A stretch of DNA of 64,000 nucleotides from Amycolatopsis orientalis DSM 40040 = KCTC 9412 (GTDB lineage: Bacteria > Actinomycetota > Actinomycetes > Mycobacteriales > Pseudonocardiaceae). The notes beneath the pieces were generated by a model, which did no database searches, was not told the origin of the DNA, and worked only from the letters and a program-made list of their open reading frames with translations. Numbering within the stretch: position 1 is the first letter of the stretch; every line of letters starts with the position of its first letter. Shown piece after piece: positions 57,508 to 64,000 of this stretch. The stretch spans positions 1 through 64,000 of the forward strand of contig NZ_ASJB01000099.1 in NCBI RefSeq assembly GCF_000478275.1. Reading direction: 5' to 3'. The translations under genes and the position numbers were made by a program.

Positions 57508-59294
57508 AAGAAGTCTTCGCAGAGCCGGTGATCACGTGCGAAGACCGAGCGGACGGCGTACGAATCCTTCGTTCCACCGAGCCGCTCGGAGCCTACCCGC
57601 GCTCGCTCGCCGATCCGCTCCGCAGTTGGGCACGCAAGACGCCTCACCAAGTCCTGGCGGCCGAACGTACTCCGTCCGGTGACTGGTTTCCCGTCACATA
57701 TGGTGAGGCGAGAACCCGGGTCGACGCGCTGGCCCAGGCGTTGCTCGATCGTGGTCTCGGACGGGCGAGCCCCTTGCTCGTCCTGTCCGGGAACACGATC
57801 GACCATCTTCTGCTCACCTTGGCGTGCTACACCATCGGAGCACCGATCGTTCCGGTGAGCGTGGCGTACTCGGTGCGATCGGACACCCACCTTCGCCTGC
57901 GGGCGATCACCGAACTCGTGCGGCCCGGCATGGTGTTCGCCGACGATGGTGAGCTGTTCGGCCCCGCGCTCGACGCCGTGACCGCCGTCCGCGGCCCGGC
58001 CTGTCGCGAACTGGTGGCCCGCAACGCGCGAGGGCCACGCCACGAGTCACTCGACGACCTGCTGCGGACGACCGTGACCACCGATGTCGATCAGGCGTTC
58101 CAGTCGGTGACCGGTGACGACGTCGCCAAGATCCTTTTCACCTCGGGGTCCACCGATGTCCCCAAGGGCGTGCTCAACACGCACGCCATGCTGGCCGCCA
58201 ACCAGCAGATGCTCCGGCAGATCTGGCCCTTCGTGACAAGGACCCCACCGGTGCTGACCGATTGGTTGCCGTGGAGCCACACATTCGGCGGTAACCACAA
58301 CCTGCATCTCGCGCTGCGCAACGGCGGAAGTCTCTACATCGACAACGGAAAGCCGACGCCGGATCTGTTCGACCGCACTCTTGAAGCGCTGCGATCCGCG
58401 CCTCCCACCGTTTGTGTCAACGTCCCGGCCGGTTACGCCATGCTCGTCGATCGGCTCGAGCAGGACCACGAACTCGCGTCTCAGGTTTTCAGTGCGGCCG
58501 AGCTGATCCTCTATGCCGGAGCCGCGCTCGACAGCGGCCTCCGAAACCGGCTTCACCGGCTCGCGAAAAAGGCGACCGGACGCGATATCCCGGTTGTCTC
58601 GTCATGGGGAGCGACCGAAACGGGACCGGCCGCGACTTCGACCTACGGCTCGGTCCGCGACGGCATCGGTGTGCCGCTGCCCGGGGTCTCGGTCAAGCTC
58701 GTGCCCCACGGTGCCCGTCAGGAAATCAGAGTGCTCAGCCCTTCGGTGACCGCGGGCTATGTAGGCATGAAGAACGACAGCATGTTCGACGACGAGGGCT
58801 ACTATCGCAGCGGTGACGCAGTCCGGTTCGTCGTCGACGACGACCCTCGCCAGGGCTTGATGTTCGACGGCCGTATCGCCGAGGATTTCAAGCTGTCCAG
58901 CGGAACGTGGGTCGCGCCCGGACGTCTCAGGGAGACCTTGCTCGCCACGACCGAAATCCTGGCCGACGCGGTGGTGGTGGGAGCGGACCGATCGTCCGTC
59001 TCGGCGTTGTGCTGGCTTCGACCCGGCCGCCACAAGGAAGATCCGGACGTGCGGCTGCACCTGGCGCGCAAGCTGGCCGAGCTGAATCGGGGCGCCGGTT
59101 CGGCGTCCCGGATCGAACGTCTGTTGCTGGTCACCGAACCGCCCAGTCTCGATCACGGTGAAATCACCGACAAGGGCTACATCAACCAGCGCGCCGTCGT
59201 CACCCGGAGAGCGGCTCTGATCGCTTCGCTGTACCAGGAGCCACTTGATCCCTCCGTCGTCCGCCCGGCCTCCGAACTGCCGGCTTCGACCTGA
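57504..59294 (+). CDS. Aryl-CoA ligase, feruloyl-CoA-synthetase-like (predicted cinnamoyl-CoA ligase)
   Basis: 596 residues; ATG 57504 is fused to the TGA of the PAL gene (ATGA). ANL superfamily motifs: TSGSTDVPKGVLNTH (ATP loop), SSWGATETGP (A5), YYRSGDAVRF (A7), FDGRIAEDFKLSSGTWV (hinge, typical of the feruloyl-CoA synthetase group), and the C-terminal catalytic Lys in ITDKGYIN. By context it makes cinnamoyl-CoA from the cinnamate formed by the PAL, feeding the reductive carboxylase two genes upstream. It is distinct from the shorter adenylating enzyme at 39581, which precedes PKS1. The last base of the gene directly abuts the convergent lipoprotein gene. Confidence 0.88.
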   Translation: MKEVFAEPVITCEDRADGVRILRSTEPLGAYPRSLADPLRSWARKTPHQVLAAERTPSGDWFPVTYGEARTRVDALAQALLDRGLGRASPLLVLSGNTIDHLLLTLACYTIGAPIVPVSVAYSVRSDTHLRLRAITELVRPGMVFADDGELFGPALDAVTAVRGPACRELVARNARGPRHESLDDLLRTTVTTDVDQAFQSVTGDDVAKILFTSGSTDVPKGVLNTHAMLAANQQMLRQIWPFVTRTPPVLTDWLPWSHTFGGNHNLHLALRNGGSLYIDNGKPTPDLFDRTLEALRSAPPTVCVNVPAGYAMLVDRLEQDHELASQVFSAAELILYAGAALDSGLRNRLHRLAKKATGRDIPVVSSWGATETGPAATSTYGSVRDGIGVPLPGVSVKLVPHGARQEIRVLSPSVTAGYVGMKNDSMFDDEGYYRSGDAVRFVVDDDPRQGLMFDGRIAEDFKLSSGTWVAPGRLRETLLATTEILADAVVVGADRSSVSALCWLRPGRHKEDPDVRLHLARKLAELNRGAGSASRIERLLLVTEPPSLDHGEITDKGYINQRAVVTRRAALIASLYQEPLDPSVVRPASELPAST

Positions 59295-59582
59295 CTAGCG
59301 TCTGCGGGTAGTAGGGGCCCGGTACGGAGTCGTCGGGCGCTTCGCGGTCGTCGTGGACCGATGAGTCGTCGTGGTCCGCGTCGTCCCCGGCGTCGCCTGG
59401 GTCGTGGTGGTCACCGGGGTTCCCGGCGGCGACGTCGTCGTCTTCACGGGGCCTGTCGGCACCGTCTTCGGGGCCTTCGTGGTCGTCGCGGGGACCACCT
59501 GGCCCACGCCCGGCCCGCCCCCGGCGCACGCGCCGAGCAGCACGCTCGCGCTCATGATCAGGCCACACCACCACACCCGCAT
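59295..59582 (-). CDS. Small Thr/Pro-rich lipoprotein
   Basis: 95 residues. A lipoprotein signal with lipobox LLGAC ends near residue 19; the rest is a low-complexity Thr/Pro/Lys chain (VKTTTSPPG, TTRTTTTHRS), likely an extended, exposed tail. No domain is recognisable. It converges on the CoA ligase gene with no gap, which probably marks the right border of the polyketide cluster. Confidence 0.6.
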   Translation of the reverse strand: MRVWWCGLIMSASVLLGACAGGGPGVGQVVPATTTKAPKTVPTGPVKTTTSPPGTPVTTTTQATPGTTRTTTTHRSTTTAKRPTTPYRAPTTRRR

Positions 59583-59751
59583 GGCCCGGACCCTAACAGC
59601 CGCCGCCGCCCCGTCCGGCCACTTCGGTGTGATCTCTCCGGCCCTTGGGGCTCGATGACGAACCGGTCGGCACTGGAGGACATCGCTGTCGAGCTACCGC
59701 CCTGACACGGCTACCATCGTGCTGCCGCGACCTTGTGACGAGAGGAGATCC

Positions 59752-60048
59752 GTGGACTCCCTTCCGGCGACACTCGGCGTCGTGGCCATCGTGGTGCTCG
59801 TCGTCCTCGTCCTGGCCGCACTTTTCCTCGTGATCAAGCTGGTCCGGAAACACCGTCAGGTCCATCGACCGGACACGCCGGTGCCCACCAAGATCGCCTA
59901 TTGGCTTTCTCTGGTCTATACGGTTTTTCCGTTCGATCTCTTGCCGGACCCGATCTACTTCGACGATATCGTGGTCCTGACCGGCGGATTGATCTATGTC
60001 GGCAAATCGCTCAACAAGAAGACACGCGACGACCGCCGCTTGGACTGA
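59752..60048 (+). CDS. DUF1232 (YkvA-like) membrane protein
   Basis: 98 residues from a GTG at 59752 with AGAGGAG upstream (an in-frame start at 59719 is less well placed). One N-terminal membrane helix (VVAIVVLVVLVLAALFLVIKL) is followed by the DUF1232 core, KIAYWLSLVYTVFPFDLLPDPI, and a short basic tail. The family is widespread and of unknown function. Confidence 0.75.
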   Translation: MDSLPATLGVVAIVVLVVLVLAALFLVIKLVRKHRQVHRPDTPVPTKIAYWLSLVYTVFPFDLLPDPIYFDDIVVLTGGLIYVGKSLNKKTRDDRRLD

Positions 60049-60190
60049 GGACCGCGAACCGAATCGGGTGCGATCGCCGGGTGTACTGCTCTGTTCGAGT
60101 GGTTGTGTTTTTCCGTTACGGCGCCCGGTGATCACCGGAGGCTAGCGTCGGCTGGGGAAATCCGGAATCCGAGGGGAGATCCACCTCATC

Positions 60191-61300
60191 ATGTACCGAA
60201 GATTTTCACGTCCTTTGAAGAAGATCCAGCTCGTGGCCGCGCTCACCGTGGCCGGTCTGATCGCCACCACGGGCACCGCGCTCGCCGACACCAGCGCCGA
60301 CCGAGACGTCGTGCAGGAGGCGCTGGACCAGCTGACCGCGAGCGGCGCCGCCCTCGGCGTGCAGGCCAGGGTGACCGACGGTCGTCAGCGGTTCACCGCG
60401 CGCTCCGGCAAGGCGGAACTGGGTTCGAACCGCCCGGTGCCGGAGAACGGCCGGTTCCGCATCGGCAGCATCACCAAGACCTTCGTGTCGACGGTGCTGC
60501 TGCAACTCTCGGGCGAAGGCAAGGTCGCCCTGGACGCGCCGGTCGTCCGCTATCTGCCCGGCCTGATCGACGGCCGCATCACCGTGCGGCAGATCCTGCA
60601 GCACACCAGCGGCCTCTACAACTACACCGACGCGCTGCCGCTCAGCCCGGACGAGTTCGAGCCGATCCGCTACAAGCACTGGACGCCCGAGGAGTTGCTC
60701 AAGGTCTCCACCGACAAGCCGCTCGACTTCGACCCCGGCACCCGGTGGAACTACTCCAACACCAACTACGTGGTCGCGGGTCTGCTGGTGGAGAAGCTGA
60801 CCGGCCGGCCGTACGAAAAGGCCGTCGAGCAGCGGATCCTGAAGCCGCTGCGCCTCGGTGACACCGAACTTCCCGGCGACGACGTCGACATCAGGGGGCC
60901 ACACGCCCACGGCTACGTGACCGTGGCGGGCAAGCCGAACGACATCACCCGCATCAACCCGTCGGTCGCGTGGGCCGCGGGCGAGATGATCTCCACGACC
61001 CGTGACCTGGACACGTTCGGCGTCGCGCTGGCGAGCGGCAGGCTGCTCAAGCCCGCGCAACAGCAGGAGATCACCAGGACCACCGCGGTCAGCCCCGAGT
61101 ACGGCCTTGGCCTGCAGGTGCAGACCCTGCCGTGCGGGAGCAAGGTCTGGGGCCACGGCGGGGGCATCCCCGGCTACTCCTCGCAGCTGCTGACCACGCC
61201 CGACACCACCAAGCGGCTGGAGCTCTCGGTCACCAGCGCGCCGACGGGCGGCGACGCCAACGACGCGTTCCGCAAGTTACTCACCGAAGTCTTCTGCTGA
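60191..61300 (+). CDS. Secreted serine hydrolase, class C beta-lactamase/DD-peptidase fold
   Basis: 369 residues from ATG 60191. A signal peptide ends at ALA-DT (near residue 33). The three catalytic elements of the fold are present: SITK (SxxK, near 95), YSN (YxN, near 190) and HGG in GHGGGIPG (near 325). Such proteins are D-alanyl-D-alanine carboxypeptidases, esterases or beta-lactamases; the sequence does not decide among them. It stands alone with its own gap upstream and a terminator downstream. Confidence 0.88.
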   Translation: MYRRFSRPLKKIQLVAALTVAGLIATTGTALADTSADRDVVQEALDQLTASGAALGVQARVTDGRQRFTARSGKAELGSNRPVPENGRFRIGSITKTFVSTVLLQLSGEGKVALDAPVVRYLPGLIDGRITVRQILQHTSGLYNYTDALPLSPDEFEPIRYKHWTPEELLKVSTDKPLDFDPGTRWNYSNTNYVVAGLLVEKLTGRPYEKAVEQRILKPLRLGDTELPGDDVDIRGPHAHGYVTVAGKPNDITRINPSVAWAAGEMISTTRDLDTFGVALASGRLLKPAQQQEITRTTAVSPEYGLGLQVQTLPCGSKVWGHGGGIPGYSSQLLTTPDTTKRLELSVTSAPTGGDANDAFRKLLTEVFC

Positions 61301-61302
61301 CG

Positions 61303-61345
61303 AGAGGTGCCCGTGCTCTCCCCGGGCGAAAGCACGGGCACCTCT
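61303..61345. terminator. Bidirectional hairpin terminator
   Basis: A perfect 15-bp stem (61303-61317 with 61331-61345, starting agaggtgcccg) across a 13-base loop, between the convergent serine hydrolase and membrane protein genes. Confidence 0.75.
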
Positions 61346-61350
61346 CCCGG

Positions 61351-62202
61351 CTACGAAGCCGCCAAGGCGGCCCGGACGGGTTCCTTGGCCTGCGTGGCGA
61401 AGTGGGCGGTGACGATCGCGCCCGACATGGCCAGGAGCAGGCCCACGACGGTGAAGGCGCCGAAGCCGTCGCGAACCCTGTCGTCGAGGAAGACCAGGCC
61501 GATGACCGAGGACAACGCCGTGTTCGTGGTGAACATGATCGCGTTGACCGCCGTCGCGCCGCCCTTCTGCAGGGCCAGGGCGAACGCGACCGCCGCGGCC
61601 AGGCCGTTGAGGATCATCGCCCACACGGCCGGTTCCACCAGTAACCCCCAGCCCGACGACGAGACGTCCAGAGTGCGCGCCGAAATACCGACCACACTGA
61701 AGCCGACGCCTGTCGCGAAGCCGAGCACCTGCGCGGCCCACGGTCGGTCGAACCGCCTGACGTACCACGCGATCGCCCCGACGACCAGCGCCATCGCGGG
61801 CAGGACCCAGCGCCAGGCCGACGGGAGCACCTTGGCCGGCCCTGGCTGCGCCGACAGGCCCAGCAAGATCAGCCCGATCGCCCCGACTCCCAGCGCGACC
61901 CAGCCCGGCGCCGCCAGGCGCGTGCCCATGAACGCCGAGATCATGGCGGTCACGCCGACGCTGAACGCCAGCACCGACTGGACCAGGAACAGCGGCAGCC
62001 GATGCAACGCGGCCGCCGCCGCGGTGAAGCCGATCAGGTCGACGCCGATGCCCAGGAAGTAGATCCACTGGCGCCGCAGGTGCACCAGGTCCAGCGCGCT
62101 GCCGCCATAGGCGCCCGCGCGACGGACACCGATCGACTCCAGCACCGAGCCGGCACCCGAGGCCAGCGCCGCCAGCAGCGCGAGGACGTATCCGACGATC
62201 AT
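61351..62202 (-). CDS. Ten-helix DMT/EamA- or NIPA-like membrane protein
   Basis: 283 residues with about nine to ten evenly spaced hydrophobic helices and two-fold internal similarity, as in drug/metabolite transporters. It opens with VGYVLALLAALASGAGSVLE and ends with LLLAMSGAIVTAHFATQAKE. Substrate unknown: small-molecule export or magnesium transport are the family options. No link to the PKS genes. The gap 62203-62759 that follows holds two foldable repeats (62340-62385 and 62438-62484) and no gene I can support. Confidence 0.8.
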   Translation of the reverse strand: MIVGYVLALLAALASGAGSVLESIGVRRAGAYGGSALDLVHLRRQWIYFLGIGVDLIGFTAAAAALHRLPLFLVQSVLAFSVGVTAMISAFMGTRLAAPGWVALGVGAIGLILLGLSAQPGPAKVLPSAWRWVLPAMALVVGAIAWYVRRFDRPWAAQVLGFATGVGFSVVGISARTLDVSSSGWGLLVEPAVWAMILNGLAAAVAFALALQKGGATAVNAIMFTTNTALSSVIGLVFLDDRVRDGFGAFTVVGLLLAMSGAIVTAHFATQAKEPVRAALAAS

Positions 62203-62339
62203 CCCCGCAGTCTGTCAGCCGTGGTCAGCCCCACTCCCCCGCAGGTCCGCTCGCCGCGCGACAGATGGCCCCGGGGCGCCTCGTCCCGCGTCTGAAGACA
62301 AGTGTCCGACTTGGGTCGTTTGTGTGGTTTCGCGAGGTG

Positions 62340-62385
62340 GTCGTGAGTGGCAAAGAGCGTTAGAACGCTCTTTGCCACTCACGAC
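62340..62385. repeat. 46-bp perfect palindrome, gtcgtgagtgg family, copy 2
   Basis: Arms 62340-62361 and 62364-62385 are exact reverse complements around a central AG. The ends (gtcgtgagtgg) and centre (gttagaac) equal those of 20839-20884; the inner stem reads caaagagc here and taagtgtc there, each perfectly matched by its own right arm. Confidence 0.75.
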
Positions 62386-62437
62386 CCCGTTCAGGAACGT
62401 GCATCTCGCGAGGGAGCCTCACGTAGGTCGCCAAGTA

Positions 62438-62484
62438 GTGAAGGCCTCCTTCGCTACCTTGAGGGTAGGCAAGGGGACCTTCAC
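62438..62484. repeat. Imperfect hairpin with gtgaagg/ccttcac ends
   Basis: Outer arms gtgaagg (62438-62444) and ccttcac (62478-62484) enclose a bulged stem. The same outer arms occur at 20689-20735, suggesting a second family of foldable intergenic repeats. Confidence 0.4.
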
Positions 62485-62759
62485 GGCATCGAGTCGATCA
62501 CGCCACGTTTGCCTTACCTCTCAGTATCTTCCGGCCCTGTCTGCCGGAAGACCTCAGTAACGTGCCGCTTTGACGTGCCACGCGAGGTGTTCTTCGGCTT
62601 CACTCGAACGATCATCGGGAGATGGTTCGTCCAGCGGACTGCTCCCCGGTGCCGGGGTCGGTCCCGAGCGTCCTCATGCGATCGCCGACGTGAGGGCGAA
62701 TCGCGGCGCGAACGCGGACATCCGGTCGCGTTGCCGATCGGGTTCGGTGGCGGTGGCGC

Positions 62760-63020
62760 TCAGCCCCATCGGGTGTACTCCAGCGCGTCCGCGCTCCGGC
62801 CGGCGTCGGTCGCGGTCGGGCGGGCTAGTTCGATCTGGAGGCGGCGTTCGTCCGGGGTGAGCGCACCCCCGGGGAAGTAGCCGTCGCCGCGTTGCCCGGA
62901 ACGGCGGGCGACGGCCCGGCTCGAACCGCCGATGTGGACCGGCAGATGTGTCGCGCCATGGGGTTTCTTGTCGGGGTCGACGCCGAAGTAGGGCGTGCTG
63001 TAGCTGATCGCGAACCTCAT
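62760..63020 (-). pseudogene. Deleted remnant of an F420-type luciferase-like oxidoreductase
   Basis: An 86-codon frame from ATG 63020. It starts like the N-terminus of bacterial-luciferase-like monooxygenases (MRFAISYSTPYFGVDPDK) and after residue 22 jumps to the C-terminal region of the same family (LPVHIGGSSRAVARRSGQRGDGYFPG). About 200 residues of the TIM-barrel core are missing, so it cannot fold as an enzyme. The deletion kept the frame. It lies 17 bases after the P-type ATPase stop. Confidence 0.65.
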
Positions 63021-63037
63021 CGTGCTCAGGGGTGTGA

Positions 63038-64000
63038 TCAGGGCTGGGTGCCTCGGCCGGGATGTTGCGGCCGGCTCCGGCGCCGCTGCCGTGCCTTGTC
63101 GAGTTCGACCAGGCCATAGGTGAGTGCGGCCAGCGCGGGAATCGGAATCCAGGTGTGCCATGGCATCGGCGCGGTATGGAACAGAGTGTTCATGAACGGC
63201 ACGTAGGTCAGTACGAGCTGCAACCCGGCGGTCAGCGCGATACCTGCGGGGAGCCAGCGGTTGCGCAGAAATCCGACACGCGGCCGGAGATTTTCCAGCG
63301 ACCGGCAGTTGATCAGGTAGGCGATCTCGCCGCCGACGAACACGTTCATCGCGACCGTTCTCGCCAGGTCCAGCGACGCACCGGCGGCGACCTGCCACTG
63401 GAACGCGCCGAACGAACACGCGAGCAGGATCGCCGAGACGAACACCGTGCGACCGGCCAGAGCGCTGGTCAGCAGCGGCAGCGAAGGCGGCAGAGGCGGG
63501 CGCCTCATCACCCCCGGCTCACGCGGCTCGAATGCCAGGGTGAGGCCCAGCGCGACCGCGGTGGTCATGTTGATCCACAGGATCTGCACCGGCAGGATCG
63601 GCAGCGCGGTGCCGAGCAGGATCGCGGTGAGGATCACCAGCCCTTCGGCCATGTTCGTGGGCAACGTCCAGATGATGAACTTGCGCAGGTTGTCGAAGAC
63701 GGCCCTGCCTTCCTCCACCGCGGCCCGGATGGAGGCGAAGTTGTCATCGGCGAGCACCATGTCGGCCGCTTGCTTCGCGACCTCGGTGCCGCCGCGTCCC
63801 ATGGCCACACCTATGTCCGCGCGGCGGAGCGCCGGAGCGTCGTTCACGCCGTCGCCGGTCATGGCCACGACCTCGCCGCGCTGCTGGATCTCCTTGACCA
63901 GACGGAGTTTCTCCTCTGGCGACACCCTCGCGTGGACCGAAGCGATGCCGAACTCCCCCGCGATCGCCTGTGCGGTCGCCGGATGGTCACCGGTGATCAT
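63038..64000 (-). CDS. P-type cation-transporting ATPase, C-terminal part (truncated by window edge)
   Basis: 320 residues are visible and the frame is open at the right edge; the Met at the edge is internal (MITGDHPATA is the conserved TGD motif). It carries TGDGVNDAP of the hinge region, then the transmembrane segments of a calcium/magnesium-type (P2) pump (ILWINMTTAVALGL) and four C-terminal helices. The phosphorylated Asp motif and the N-terminal half lie outside the window. The Arg-rich C-terminal tail is cytosolic. Cation specificity cannot be told from this part. Confidence 0.9.
   Translation of the reverse strand: MITGDHPATAQAIAGEFGIASVHARVSPEEKLRLVKEIQQRGEVVAMTGDGVNDAPALRRADIGVAMGRGGTEVAKQAADMVLADDNFASIRAAVEEGRAVFDNLRKFIIWTLPTNMAEGLVILTAILLGTALPILPVQILWINMTTAVALGLTLAFEPREPGVMRRPPLPPSLPLLTSALAGRTVFVSAILLACSFGAFQWQVAAGASLDLARTVAMNVFVGGEIAYLINCRSLENLRPRVGFLRNRWLPAGIALTAGLQLVLTYVPFMNTLFHTAPMPWHTWIPIPALAALTYGLVELDKARQRRRSRPQHPGRGTQP

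Overview
The window is high-GC actinomycete DNA. Its modular type I polyketide synthases, large LuxR-type regulator and GTG/TTG starts suggest a Pseudonocardiaceae-like genome such as Amycolatopsis; that placement is my inference, not a match. From position 1 to about 59.3 kb it reads as the right part of a polyketide gene cluster whose left end lies outside the window.

1-41 kb, minus strand. Transcription runs leftward from an acyl-adenylating enzyme (39581-40993), through a stand-alone acyltransferase (38661-39584), to PKS1 (23296-38604: loading ACP plus three methylmalonyl modules). After a secreted glucose/sorbosone dehydrogenase-like gene (20886-23234) come PKS2 (3521-20314, three malonyl modules) and PKS3 (from 3507, truncated by the window edge, malonyl). 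The order PKS1-PKS2-PKS3 agrees with coiled-coil docking segments at the protein ends. Predicted reductions: alkene, hydroxyl, alkene, methylene, methylene, hydroxyl, then at least one KR module.

41-59 kb. This part holds a GT39-type membrane protein, a P450, an ABC exporter pair, a lipoprotein/DUF418 pair, a LAL (large ATP-binding LuxR) regulator, a secreted penicillin-acylase-family hydrolase, and a tight three-gene operon of crotonyl-CoA carboxylase/reductase homologue, phenylalanine ammonia-lyase and aryl-CoA ligase. Together the last three would turn phenylalanine into cinnamoyl-CoA and then benzylmalonyl-CoA, an unusual extender unit.

The strongest new observation is a repeated hexamer, TAGGGG, in pairs 10-12 bp (once 21 bp) apart. 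It directly abuts the -35 region of four likely promoters (PKS2, adenylating-enzyme operon, acylase, CCR operon) and lies upstream of the P450; a further pair precedes the LAL regulator. It probably marks the activator binding site and defines the regulon of the cluster.

59.3-64 kb appears to be flanking chromosome: a small lipoprotein, a DUF1232 protein, a serine hydrolase of the beta-lactamase fold, a multidrug/NIPA-like membrane protein, a deleted remnant of a luciferase-like oxidoreductase, and the C-terminal part of a P-type cation ATPase. Long perfect palindromes lie in several gaps; two of them share ends and centre but differ in the stem with every change compensated.
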